Positions 17,388-26,105 of a stretch of 64,000 bases of DNA are shown piece after piece. The translations under genes were made by a program, and so were the position numbers. Source of the DNA: Myxococcales bacterium (GTDB taxonomy: Bacteria; Myxococcota; Polyangia; Nannocystales; Nannocystaceae); assembly GCA_016793465.1 (NCBI GenBank), contig JAEUJW010000010.1, positions 91,568 through 155,567 on the forward strand, read 5' to 3'. Under the pieces are notes generated by a model. That model was not told the origin of the DNA. It made no database searches and saw only the letters and a list, made by a program, of their open reading frames with translations. Every line of letters begins with the position of its first letter. The stretch's first letter is position 1.

Positions 17388-20024
17388 ATGCATACACGTT
17401 CGAAGCTGTCCCTTGGCTTGCTGTGCGCCGCGCTGACGGGTTGCCCCGACAACCCGGCGGTGACGACCGACCCCGACACCGAGTCCTCGTCCGGCACCGA
17501 CACCACCGCCGGCGACGACACCACCGAGCCGACCGCGACGGTCCCGACCGGCAGCGACCCCTCGAGCTCGACCACCGTCGATCCGCCGACCTCGACCACC
17601 GTCGACCCGCCGACCACGGACCCCTCGACCTCCACCACCGACCCGACCGGCGACAGCTCGTCGACCGGCGGCACCGCGTCGACCGGCGGCACCTCGACCA
17701 CCGGCGACACCTCGACCGGCACCACCGACGCCCCCGGCGTGTGCGGCGACGGCGTCGTCGACGGCGGCGAGCAGTGCGACGACGGCCCCGACAACGGCGA
17801 CAACAACGCCTGCACCTCGCAGTGCCTGGCCGCCGCGTGCGGCGACGGCCTCGTCGGCCCCGGCGAGCAGTGCGACGACGGCCCCGACAACGGCGACATG
17901 AACGCCTGCACCTCGCTGTGCCTCGCGGCCGCCTGCGGCGACAGCCTCGTCGGCCCCGGCGAGGAGTGCGACAACGGCCCCGACAACGGCGACATGAACG
18001 CCTGCACCTCGCTGTGCCTGGCGGCCTTCTGCGGCGACGGCCTCGTCGGCCCCGGCGAGGGCTGCGACGACGGCAACCAGGACGACGCCGACGAGTGCAC
18101 CAACGCCTGCGCCCTGCCGACCTGCGGCGACGGCATCGCCTCGATGAGCGAGGCGTGCGACGACGGCAACGCCGACGACACCGACCTGTGCACCAGCGCC
18201 TGCACGACCGCCGCCTGCGGCGACACCTTCATCCAGCCGCTGAACGGCGAGGCCTGCGACGACGGCCCCGACAACAGCGACAACGGCGACTGCACCGGGT
18301 CGTGCAACCTCGCCGCCTGCGGCGACAACCTGATCCACGACCAGGGCAGCGGCAACGAGCAGTGCGACAACGGCAACGCCAACGGCCCCGGCGCGCTGTG
18401 CAACGCGCAGTGCGAGCTCAACGTGTGCGGCGACGGCGACCAGAGCCCGGCCGAGGCCTGCGACGACGGCGGCCTGGTCAACGGCGACGGCTGCAACGAC
18501 CAGTGCCAGACCGAGGCCTGCGGCGACAACAAGGTCGACGTCGGCGAGGCCTGCGACGACGGCATGGACGGCGACCAGGACGACGGCTGCACCGACTTCT
18601 GCACCCTGCCCGCCTGCGGCGACGGCTTCGAGCAGCCGAGCACCGGCGAGCAGTGCGACCTCGGCAACGGCAACAGCGACACCGGCGCCTGCACCGCGGC
18701 CTGCAAGGACGCGGTCTGCGGCGACGCGCTGATCCAGGCCGGCGTCGAGCAGTGCGACAACGGCAACGCCAACGCCAACGACAAGGCCTGCAAGGCCGAC
18801 TGCACCGACAACACCTGCGGCGACGGGTTCGTCGAGGCCGGCGTCGAGGAGTGCGACGACGCCAACGCCGTCGACAACGACGGCTGCAGCAACGTGTGCA
18901 AGGCCGCGACCTGCAACGACGGCGTCAAGAACGGCGCCGAGACCGACGTCGACTGCGGCGGCTCGCTGTGCAACATCTGCCCCTCGCTGGTCCTGCTGTC
19001 GGGCGGCAACGGCAGCGACAACGGCGTGTTCGTGGCCAGCTTCACCGCCGCCGGCGGCTGGGTCAGCCAGACCCTGGCCGGCCGCACCGTCGACGACGTC
19101 TCGATCGCCATGATGTCCGACAACACCGCCGTCGGCCTGCACCGCTTCACGCAGATCGGCAACCCGATCGACAACCGCCTGCAGTACACCACCTGGAACA
19201 AGGGCGTGTGGACCCCGCTGGCCTCGATCGACCCGACCGTGACGACGCAGTCGTGGCCGGCCGCCGCCGCCGCCGGCACCCAGACCCAGGCGGTGTTCCG
19301 CGGCTTCGACAACAAGCACTACTTCGCCGCCTACAACGGCGGCGTGTGGAGCCCGATCGCCCAGGACACCGGCGCCGGCGGCACGGTCGCCCCCGACATC
19401 GCCGCCCTCGGCGCCAACGCGGTCATGCTGTTCAACGACGGCGCCAACGCCAACAAGGTGACCGTCCGCGATCGCATCGGCGGCGTGTGGGGTAACAGCG
19501 TCTTGCTGTCGGGCAACGAAGTGGTCACCAGCGGGGTCCCGCTCGACATCCTCGCGCTCAACGGCAACAAGGAGCTGCTGGCCCTGTGGTACGGCACCTC
19601 GATCACCCAGCTGCGCTACTCGTTCCGCAGCAACGGCGTGTGGTCCGCCCCCCTCACGGTGCCGAACGCGGCCCCCGGCGGCCGCATCCAGAGCGCCGCG
19701 CTGCCCGCTGGCAGCGCCGCGATCGCGTTCCGCGCCAACTCCAACCAGAAGTTCCGCAGCACCGTCTACAACGGCCTCACGCAGGCCTGGCTCGGCGCCG
19801 TCAAGCTGCTGCCGCCCGCGAACGACCCCGTCATCACCGGTCCGCCGGCGATCGCCCCGGGCATCGGCAGTTCGCTCGCCGAGGCCGTGTTCGTGTCCGG
19901 CGGCAAGATCTTCCACACCCGCTTCAACGGCAACATCTTCGACATCGCCAACGCGAGCTGGTCGGCGCCCGTCGAGATCGGCGGCAGCGGCCAGGTCAGC
20001 GTGGCCCTCGTGCACAGCAACTGA
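17388..20024 (+). CDS. Giant surface lipoprotein: DUF4215 Cys-rich repeats plus beta-propeller
   Basis: The 878-residue product has a signal peptide with lipobox LTGC (Cys19) and a Thr/Ser/Asp/Gly stalk to about residue 118. Twelve DUF4215-type repeats follow (from residue 119), each about 31-36 residues with the pattern CGDG...EQCDDG...C...C. A final module, NGAETDVDCGG...C, ends near 531. The C-terminal 347 residues contain recurring NGVW/NGGVWSP motifs about 50 residues apart and look like a beta-propeller. Each repeat holds four Cys, probably disulphide-bonded outside the cell. AGGTAGGG precedes ATG 17388. A role in adhesion or prey contact is inference. Confidence 0.88.
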   Translation: MHTRSKLSLGLLCAALTGCPDNPAVTTDPDTESSSGTDTTAGDDTTEPTATVPTGSDPSSSTTVDPPTSTTVDPPTTDPSTSTTDPTGDSSSTGGTASTGGTSTTGDTSTGTTDAPGVCGDGVVDGGEQCDDGPDNGDNNACTSQCLAAACGDGLVGPGEQCDDGPDNGDMNACTSLCLAAACGDSLVGPGEECDNGPDNGDMNACTSLCLAAFCGDGLVGPGEGCDDGNQDDADECTNACALPTCGDGIASMSEACDDGNADDTDLCTSACTTAACGDTFIQPLNGEACDDGPDNSDNGDCTGSCNLAACGDNLIHDQGSGNEQCDNGNANGPGALCNAQCELNVCGDGDQSPAEACDDGGLVNGDGCNDQCQTEACGDNKVDVGEACDDGMDGDQDDGCTDFCTLPACGDGFEQPSTGEQCDLGNGNSDTGACTAACKDAVCGDALIQAGVEQCDNGNANANDKACKADCTDNTCGDGFVEAGVEECDDANAVDNDGCSNVCKAATCNDGVKNGAETDVDCGGSLCNICPSLVLLSGGNGSDNGVFVASFTAAGGWVSQTLAGRTVDDVSIAMMSDNTAVGLHRFTQIGNPIDNRLQYTTWNKGVWTPLASIDPTVTTQSWPAAAAAGTQTQAVFRGFDNKHYFAAYNGGVWSPIAQDTGAGGTVAPDIAALGANAVMLFNDGANANKVTVRDRIGGVWGNSVLLSGNEVVTSGVPLDILALNGNKELLALWYGTSITQLRYSFRSNGVWSAPLTVPNAAPGGRIQSAALPAGSAAIAFRANSNQKFRSTVYNGLTQAWLGAVKLLPPANDPVITGPPAIAPGIGSSLAEAVFVSGGKIFHTRFNGNIFDIANASWSAPVEIGGSGQVSVALVHSN

Positions 20025-20053
20025 TCGACCACGTCGACCGTGTGTATGAACCT

Positions 20054-20086
20054 CCGGCCGGCGGTGGACCCTCCCCCGCCGGCCGG
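20054..20086. terminator. GC hairpin between convergent genes
   Basis: CCGGCCGGCGG (20054-20064) and CCGCCGGCCGG (20076-20086) form a perfect 11-bp stem with an 11-nt loop, 30 bp after the lipoprotein stop and 43 bp before the stop of the converging gene. There is no strong T-run; it probably serves both directions. Confidence 0.6.
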
Positions 20087-20128
20087 CTCGCTCGGATCGT
20101 CCCCTCGTATACGGGACGGTGACGATGT

Positions 20129-21058
20129 TCAGCGCTGCCGGACCAGCGCCTCGCCCTTGCGGTCGGCGACGACGATCTGCGTGTCCGTCGCGCACACCTC
20201 GGTGAGCCCGTGGTAGCCCTCGCCGAGCGCCGCCGCCGCGATCTCCACGGTCCACGCGCTCCCCGACCAGCGCATCAGCCCGAAGTCGCCGGCCGCGTAC
20301 ATCGCGTCGCGCGCCCCGCCGAGCCCCTCGATCGGTTTATCAGCGGGCAGCCCGGCCTCGCGCCGCTCCCACGCGCGGCCGTCCCAGTGCAGCACGCTCG
20401 ACCGGTTCCACGCCTCGCCGTCGGTCAGCGCCCACACGTCATCGGGCGCGAACACCACGAGCCGACGCACCCAGCGATCGGTCCTCGTGTCGAGCCGCGT
20501 CCACGCCCCGTTCGAAAATTTGAGCACGGTCCCGCCCTGGCCGCCGACCCACACCTCGCCGCCGACGATCGCCACCGCCGACAGCGAGCGCCAGGTCCCG
20601 CCCGCGAACGTCGCGAAGCCCTCGGCCCCGCCGCGCGCGATCCTCCCGCGCCCCACGTAGTACACCTCGCTCGCGCTCGGCGCCGCGAACTGCCCGTCGA
20701 GGTCGCCCTGCCAGCGGTCGAGCGCCCGCCGGATCCAGCGCGCCCCGTCCCACTCGACGACGCCGGCGCCGCCCTCGAGGTACACGTGCCCGTCGGGCGA
20801 CGCGCCGATCGAGCGCCCGTACGTCGACTGCTCGAGCCGCGGCAGCGCCGTCCAGCGCGCCCCGTCCCACGCCGCCACGTCGCCGCTCCACGAGCGCGCG
20901 TACGCGTGCGAGCCGGTGCAGACCAGCCCCTCGGGCCCGCCGATCACCTGCATCGCGTGCACCGACCAGCCCGGCGGCAGCCCGCCCTCGGCCCGCACCA
21001 GCGAGCCCGCCAGCAGCCCCGTCGCCAGCGTCAGCCCCACGATCGCCGCGCGCATCAT
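20129..21058 (-). CDS. Exported WD/propeller-like protein
   Basis: The 309-residue protein starts at ATG 21058, overlapping the previous stop (ATGA). A signal peptide (about 1-23, ending LVRAEG) is followed by repeats of the type WDGARWTAL, WDGARWIRR, FAGGTWRSL, FSNGAWTRL, WDGRAWERR and WSGSAWTVE, about 40-50 residues apart. Between them lie phrases such as APDDVWALTDG. This is a beta-propeller in which each blade describes one short WxGxxW strand. It is probably periplasmic or surface-exposed. The gene forms a coupled pair with the MYXO-CTERM protein upstream. Ligand unknown. Confidence 0.78.
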   Translation of the reverse strand: MMRAAIVGLTLATGLLAGSLVRAEGGLPPGWSVHAMQVIGGPEGLVCTGSHAYARSWSGDVAAWDGARWTALPRLEQSTYGRSIGASPDGHVYLEGGAGVVEWDGARWIRRALDRWQGDLDGQFAAPSASEVYYVGRGRIARGGAEGFATFAGGTWRSLSAVAIVGGEVWVGGQGGTVLKFSNGAWTRLDTRTDRWVRRLVVFAPDDVWALTDGEAWNRSSVLHWDGRAWERREAGLPADKPIEGLGGARDAMYAAGDFGLMRWSGSAWTVEIAAAALGEGYHGLTEVCATDTQIVVADRKGEALVRQR

Positions 21059-21669
21059 CGCCGCCTCCTCCGCACCAGCCCGATCACCGCGAGCCACGCG
21101 AGCGACCCCCACGCGCCTGCGTCCACCGTGCACCCGCAGCCCGGCGCCGGCGTCGTCGGCGGCGTCTCCGTCGCCTTCGTCGGCGCCTCGTTGTGCGTCT
21201 CCGCGATCGGCGGCGGCGTCACGCTCTTCGAGCGCAGCGGCAGCGCGGGCAGCTCCGGGGCCACGCAGTGCAGCCCCACGCTGCAGGTCGGCGGCCCCGC
21301 CACGACCTGCCCGACCATCATCGGCGGCGGCTCCTCGTCGCCGCGGCAGTTGTCCGCCGGATCGCAGGTCCCGACCACCAGCTCCATGCGTTCGGGCGGC
21401 GCCGGCTCCTCGCGCAGCCCGCCCGGCACCACCTCGCTCGCGCGCGTGCACACCCGCCACGGCTTGCACGTCGCCCCGCCCGCGCAGTCGACCCCCGGCG
21501 CGCACGTCCACGGCACGCACCACTCGCCCGCGTGCGCCGACCGGCCCATCGCCCCCGGCGGACACGCCGGCGGCCCCGAGATGGCGTCGGCGCGCGCGAC
21601 CCCGGCCGTCGCCAGCCCCACCAGCGCCCCCACCAGCGAGGCCCACACACGCGGCGACGATCGGCCCAT
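21055..21669 (-). CDS. MYXO-CTERM surface protein, Cys-rich
   Basis: The 204-residue product has a signal peptide (about 1-28, ending GVARADA), a Cys-rich body (about 12 Cys, including WCVPWTCAPGVDC and NCRGDEE) and a Pro/Thr linker. The C-terminus is GCGCTVDAGAWGSL, a hydrophobic helix, then RRRRR. That is the MYXO-CTERM sorting signal (Cys motif, transmembrane helix, Arg cluster), used to process and anchor surface proteins in myxobacteria. The start follows a TACGAT hexamer by 5 nt. It is translationally coupled to the downstream propeller protein, so the two may act together at the surface. Confidence 0.82.
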   Translation of the reverse strand: MGRSSPRVWASLVGALVGLATAGVARADAISGPPACPPGAMGRSAHAGEWCVPWTCAPGVDCAGGATCKPWRVCTRASEVVPGGLREEPAPPERMELVVGTCDPADNCRGDEEPPPMMVGQVVAGPPTCSVGLHCVAPELPALPLRSKSVTPPPIAETHNEAPTKATETPPTTPAPGCGCTVDAGAWGSLAWLAVIGLVRRRRR

Positions 21670-21674
21670 GCCGC

Positions 21675-21680
21675 ATCGTA
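21675..21680 (-). promoter_or_regulatory. Putative -10 hexamer (TACGAT) of the MYXO-CTERM gene
   Basis: On the minus strand TACGAT ends 5 nt before ATG 21669, with no ribosome binding site between them. Confidence 0.45.
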
Positions 21681-21808
21681 TCGCAGGCCGCGAGCCCCGC
21701 TCAACCCCTGCCCCGGCACGCGACGAGCGCCCCCGGTTCGTCCGCGCCGCCGGCTCCCCGTCGACCTCCGCGCCCGCGACACACCCACGGCCAGCGCCGA
21801 CCCGCCGC

Positions 21809-22156
21809 TCACGGCGCCTGGATCGGGCAGCCGTCGCCGTCGGCCCGTCCGTCGCGCGGTTCGACCACCGTCGGGCACTTGTCGTACTTGTCCGAGATGC
21901 CGTCTCCGTCGGTGTCGACCACCGGACAGCCGTCGCGCAGCGAGCCGGCCTGGTGCGGGCACGCGTCGTTCGCGTCCTGCACGCGGTCGCCGTCGCTGTC
22001 GATCGGCGCCGTGATCGTCCGCGGGCGCGCCACCGGGCCGCTGGTCGCCCGCAGCGACGCCGGCTGCGACGACGCCGGCGGCGTCGTGTTGGTGGTGGTC
22101 GTCGTCTGCGCGCAGCCGAGGATCAGGAGGACCGGGATCAGGAGGGCACGCACCAT
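21809..22156 (-). CDS. Small lipoprotein with thrombospondin type-3-like Asp repeats
   Basis: This is a 115-residue lipoprotein with lipobox ILGC (Cys near residue 15), a Thr/Pro/Ser linker, and two to three calcium-binding-type repeats: DSDGDRVQDANDACP, VDTDGDGISDKYDKCP and RADGDGCP. These Asp-rich motifs match thrombospondin type-3 repeats, also found in OmpA-like proteins, but no OmpA domain follows here. The start ATG 22156 lies 7 nt after a TACCCT hexamer. It probably sits in the outer membrane and binds Ca2+. The role is unknown. Confidence 0.8.
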   Translation of the reverse strand: MVRALLIPVLLILGCAQTTTTTNTTPPASSQPASLRATSGPVARPRTITAPIDSDGDRVQDANDACPHQAGSLRDGCPVVDTDGDGISDKYDKCPTVVEPRDGRADGDGCPIQAP

Positions 22157-22163
22157 ACCGCCG

Positions 22164-22169
22164 AGGGTA
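22164..22169 (-). promoter_or_regulatory. Putative -10 hexamer (TACCCT)
   Basis: On the minus strand TACCCT ends 7 nt before ATG 22156, consistent with a leaderless transcript. Confidence 0.45.
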
Positions 22170-22248
22170 ACAGCCCGCGCGCCCGCGCACCGCAGGAATC
22201 TCGGCCCCGCGTCCCCGCGATCAATGACGTCGGGACAGCGCCGGGCGC

Positions 22249-24624
22249 TCACCCGGTCTTGCCGACCCGGGCCCCGACGAACGCCGCCAGGTGCTCCCCG
22301 GTCAGCGTCGAACGGGCCGCGACGAGCTCCGCCGGCGTGCCCTCGAACACCAGCCTGCCGCCCTCGTGCCCTGCGCCCGGCCCGAGGTCGATGATCCAGT
22401 CGGCGTGGGCCATCACCGCCTGGTGGTGCTCGATCACCAGCACCGACTTGCCGCTGTCGACCAGGCGGTCGAGCAGCCCCAGCAGCTGCCGCAGGTCGGC
22501 CAGGTGCAGCCCCGTGGTCGGCTCGTCGAGCACGTAGACCCCGCCCTCCGCGCCCATGTGCGTCGCCAGCTTGAGCCGCTGGCGCTCGCCGCCCGACAGC
22601 GTCGTCAGCGGCTGGCCGAGCCGCAGGTAGCCGAGCCCGACCTCGTGCATGCGCCGCAGGATCGCGTGCGCCGCCGGCGTCTTCGCCGCGCCGCCCGCGA
22701 AGAACGCCTCCGCCTCCTGCACCGACATGTCGAGCACCTCGGCGATGTTGCGCCCGCCGAACTTGTACTCGAGCACCGCCGCCTGGAAGCGCTTGCCGCG
22801 GCAGTCCTCGCACACCGACGTCACCCCGGCCATCATCGCCAGATCGGTGTAGATCACGCCCGCCCCGTTGCACGTCGGGCACGCCCCCTCCGAGTTGGCG
22901 GAGAACAGCGCCGGCTTGACCCCGTTGGCCCTGGCGAACGCCTTGCGGATCGGCTCGAGCAGGTCCGTGTAGGTCGCCGGGTTGCTGCGGCGCGAGCCGC
23001 GGATCGGCGTCTGGTCGATCGCCACCACCCCCTCGCGGTTCGCCACCGACCCGTGGACGAGCGAGCTCTTGCCCGACCCCGCGACCCCCGTGATCACCAC
23101 CAGCACCCCGAGCGGGATGTCGACGTCGACCTTCTTCAGGTTGTGCGCGCTCGCCCCGCGGATCTTCAGCGACCCCGTGGGCCTGCGGACCTTCGGCTTC
23201 AGGCTCGCGCGGTCGCCGAGGTGGCGGCCGGTCAGCGTGCCGCTCCGGCGCAGCCCCTCGACCGTGCCTTCGAACACCACCTGGCCGCCGTCGCTGCCCG
23301 CGCCCGGCCCGAGGTCGATCACGTGGTCCGCGATCGCGATCACCTCCGGCTTGTGCTCGACCACCAGCACCGTGTTGCCCTTGTCGCGCAGGCGCAGCAG
23401 CAGTTCGTTCATGCGCTGGATGTCGTGCGGGTGCAGGCCGATGGTCGGCTCGTCGAACACGTAGGTCACGTCGGTGAGCGACGAGCCGAGGTGCCCGATC
23501 ATCTTGGTGCGCTGGGCCTCGCCGCCGGACAGCGTGCCCGACGGGCGGTCGAGGCTGAGGTAGCCGAGCCCGATCTCGACGAACGAGTCGAGCGTGTGCT
23601 GCAGCGCGGTCAGCAGCGGCGCCACCGACGCGTCCTCGATCCCGCGCAGCCACGCCGCAAGATCGCTGATCTGCATGGCGCACGCCTCGGCGATGTTCTT
23701 GCCCTTCACCCTCGACGAGCGCGCCGACTCGTTGAGCCGCGTGCCCGCGCACTCCGGGCAGGTCTTGAAGGTCACCGCGCGCTCGACGAACGCCCGCACG
23801 TGCGGCTGCATCGCCTCGACGTCCTTGGCCAGGAACGACTTCTGGATCTGCGGGATGAGGCCCATGTACGTCAGGTTGATCCCGTCGATTTTAATTTTGG
23901 TCGCCTCCTTGTGCAGCAGGTCGTGCAGCTCCTTCTTCGTGAACTTGCGGATCGGCTTGTCCGCGTCGAAGAACCCGCAGCCGCGGAAGATCCGCCCGTG
24001 CCAGCCCTCCATGCTGTAGCCGGGGATCCGCAGCGCGCCCTCGCTGAGCGACTTGCTGTCGTCGTACAGCTGCGCGAGGTCGATGTCGTTGATCGACCCG
24101 CGGCCCTCGCAGCGCGGGCACATCCCGCCGGCGCGGTTGAACTCCACCCGCTCGGCCCTCTGCGCGCCCTTCTCGACGGTGATCGCCCCGGTCGCCTTGA
24201 TCGACGGCACGTTGAAGGCGAACGCGCTCGGCGGCCCGACGTTCGGCTCGCCGAGCCGGCTGAACAGGATGCGCAGCATCGCGTTGGCGTCGGTCGCCGT
24301 GCCGACCGTCGACCGCGGGTCCGCGCCCATGCGCTCCTGGTCGACGATGATCGCGGTCGTCAGCCCGTCGAGCACGTCGACCTCGGGCCGGCTCAGCGTC
24401 GGCATGAAGCCCTGCACGAACGCGCTGTACGTCTCGTTGATCAGGCGCTGCGACTCGGCCGCGATCGTGGCGAACACCAGCGACGACTTGCCCGAGCCCG
24501 ACACCCCCGTGAACACCGTCAGCCGGCGCTTCGGGATCGCCACGCTGATGTCCTTCAGGTTGTTCTCCCGCGCCCCCTGGACGCGGATCAGGTCGTGGCT
24601 GTCGGCGGGGTGCTGCCTGGTCAT
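22249..24624 (-). CDS. Short UvrA paralogue (UvrA2-type ABC ATPase)
   Basis: The 791-residue protein has two ABC ATPase modules: Walker A GVSGSGKSS near 40 and GVAGSGKSS in the second half, each with an LSGGE signature and a DEPT Walker B. It also has zinc-binding CxxC pairs (CPRC, CPEC, CPTC, CEDC). Canonical UvrA is about 940 residues. This one lacks the insertion after the first Walker A that contacts UvrB, as in the class II UvrA or DrrC group linked to drug tolerance. It starts at ATG 24624; the open frame beyond is a GC artefact. Sequence immediately upstream is not coding. Confidence 0.92.
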   Translation of the reverse strand: MTRQHPADSHDLIRVQGARENNLKDISVAIPKRRLTVFTGVSGSGKSSLVFATIAAESQRLINETYSAFVQGFMPTLSRPEVDVLDGLTTAIIVDQERMGADPRSTVGTATDANAMLRILFSRLGEPNVGPPSAFAFNVPSIKATGAITVEKGAQRAERVEFNRAGGMCPRCEGRGSINDIDLAQLYDDSKSLSEGALRIPGYSMEGWHGRIFRGCGFFDADKPIRKFTKKELHDLLHKEATKIKIDGINLTYMGLIPQIQKSFLAKDVEAMQPHVRAFVERAVTFKTCPECAGTRLNESARSSRVKGKNIAEACAMQISDLAAWLRGIEDASVAPLLTALQHTLDSFVEIGLGYLSLDRPSGTLSGGEAQRTKMIGHLGSSLTDVTYVFDEPTIGLHPHDIQRMNELLLRLRDKGNTVLVVEHKPEVIAIADHVIDLGPGAGSDGGQVVFEGTVEGLRRSGTLTGRHLGDRASLKPKVRRPTGSLKIRGASAHNLKKVDVDIPLGVLVVITGVAGSGKSSLVHGSVANREGVVAIDQTPIRGSRRSNPATYTDLLEPIRKAFARANGVKPALFSANSEGACPTCNGAGVIYTDLAMMAGVTSVCEDCRGKRFQAAVLEYKFGGRNIAEVLDMSVQEAEAFFAGGAAKTPAAHAILRRMHEVGLGYLRLGQPLTTLSGGERQRLKLATHMGAEGGVYVLDEPTTGLHLADLRQLLGLLDRLVDSGKSVLVIEHHQAVMAHADWIIDLGPGAGHEGGRLVFEGTPAELVAARSTLTGEHLAAFVGARVGKTG

Positions 24625-24756
24625 AAACGCGCCATCTGTGTCAGCGAGCGTCGCCGCTTTGTCAAGCGACGGCGCTCGTCGCCGCCGCCCGAACACGGGC
24701 CGCCGTCGCCGCGGCGTGCACCTCGTGCGTCGCTTCCGCGGCCACCCGCGTTCCGC

Positions 24757-24762
24757 GATACT
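24757..24762 (+). promoter_or_regulatory. Putative -10 hexamer (GATACT) of the TPR-Sir2 gene
   Basis: GATACT ends 6 nt before GTG 24769. It is less canonical at its first base than the other sites listed here. Confidence 0.35.
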
Positions 24763-24768
24763 CCCGGG

Positions 24769-25962
24769 GTGACGCGCCCGGTAGACGCGACAGCGGCGAT
24801 CGCCCGGGCCCTCGCCGCCCGCGCCCGCGGCGCCCTCGACGAGGCCGACATCACCGCCCGCGAGGCCGCCGCGGCCCTGCCCGACGACCCCCGCGTGCAC
24901 GTGCTGCTCGGCTCGCTCGCCCACCTGCGCGGCGAGCTCGCCGACGCCGCCGCCGCCTACCGCCGCGCCCTCGCCGTCGCCCCGACCGACGCCGCGGCGC
25001 ACGCCGCCCTCGCCGTCGCCCTCACCCAGTCGGGCCGCTTCGCCGCGGCCCAGCCCCACTTCACGGCCGCCTGCGCCGCCCCCCGCGGCCTGTGGTCGGG
25101 CCTGCGGACCCTCCGCCAGGCGCGCGCCGCCGCCGGGGCCGTCGCCGCCGAGGCCGCCTGGAACGCCTGCGCCACCCCGCTGTTCGAGCTCGAGTCGCCC
25201 GCCCCCGCGCCGCTCGTCACGCGCACCTTCACCGCCGGCCGGATCCCGTGGACCGTCGACGACCTGCGCGCCGCCCTGCGCGACGACCCTCGGATCGTCG
25301 CCGTCACCGGCGCCGGCATCTCGGTCGCCAGCGGCCTGCAGACCCGCAAACAATTGTGGCAGCGCTTCGCCCGCGACGAGGCCGTCAGCGCGGTCCGCTT
25401 CCACGCCGACCCGCGCGTGCTGTGGTCGGTCATCGCCGACTTTTGGGGCGACCGCACCCCGCAGCCGAACCCCGCCCACCACGCGCTCGCCCGACTGAAC
25501 AACCTCCGCGGCATCGTCACCCAGAACGTCGACGACCTGCATCAAGCCGCCGCCCGCGACCCCGATGTCCCGATCCTCGAGCTCCACGGCAGCCTGCTGC
25601 GCACCCGCTGCCTCGCCTGCGGCGGCCCCGGCCCGCCCGCGCCGCCGCTCGCCCGCCACCTCGATCGCCTGCCCGCCCTGTGCGCGTGCGGCGGCCACCT
25701 GCGCCCCGACGTCGTGCTGTTCGGCGAGCGCGTCCCGCCGCGCACCCTCGCCGCCGCGGCCGCCCTCGTGTCCGCGTGCGACGTCCTCCTCGTGATCGGC
25801 TGCGCCATGGACGTGTCGCCCGCGAGCGAGCTCCCGGTGCTCGCCGCCCTCGCCGGCGCCACCGTCGTCGAGATCAAGCGCCAGCCCTCGAGCCTGTCCG
25901 ACCTGATCCGCGTGCACCACGTCGCCGGCCCCGCCGAGCACGTCCTGCCCGCGCTGCTGTGA
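24769..25962 (+). CDS. TPR-Sir2 fusion protein (sirtuin-like)
   Basis: The 397-residue protein joins an N-terminal TPR-like helical region (about 10-135) to a sirtuin NAD-binding domain (about 163-397). The sirtuin part shows GAGIS at 181-185, TQNVDDLH at 251-258, the catalytic-type His273 in ELHGS, and four cysteines (281, 284, 305, 307) for a small zinc module. Sirtuins remove acyl groups from lysine using NAD+, or hydrolyse NAD+ in some defence systems. The usual PDFR after GAGIS is replaced by LQTRKQLW, so the substrate may differ. Start GTG 24769. Confidence 0.85.
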   Translation: MTRPVDATAAIARALAARARGALDEADITAREAAAALPDDPRVHVLLGSLAHLRGELADAAAAYRRALAVAPTDAAAHAALAVALTQSGRFAAAQPHFTAACAAPRGLWSGLRTLRQARAAAGAVAAEAAWNACATPLFELESPAPAPLVTRTFTAGRIPWTVDDLRAALRDDPRIVAVTGAGISVASGLQTRKQLWQRFARDEAVSAVRFHADPRVLWSVIADFWGDRTPQPNPAHHALARLNNLRGIVTQNVDDLHQAAARDPDVPILELHGSLLRTRCLACGGPGPPAPPLARHLDRLPALCACGGHLRPDVVLFGERVPPRTLAAAAALVSACDVLLVIGCAMDVSPASELPVLAALAGATVVEIKRQPSSLSDLIRVHHVAGPAEHVLPALL

Positions 25963-26105
25963 TCGGCCCGCGACGACGTGCGGGCGCCCAGCCGGACCCG
26001 CCGCGGCCCGTGCGACGCCGTCCGCAGCGCGCGCCTCCACGGCCCGCGTACCCACTCGCGGCTCGCGGTCACCCAGCGTCGCTCGCGCGCACGGGGCCGC
26101 GTCGA

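Noticed and set aside
17742..18980. DNA-level repeats in the Cys-rich lipoprotein gene as a repeat element
   Set aside because: They follow codon phase and the conserved CGDG...CDDG protein pattern, so they are protein repeats, not a mobile or structural DNA repeat.
22291..24700. Very long plus-strand open frame opposite the UvrA paralogue
   Set aside because: It is a shadow of the real gene: stop codons are rare in GC-rich DNA, and its translation is Arg/Ala/Leu-rich with no recognisable domain.
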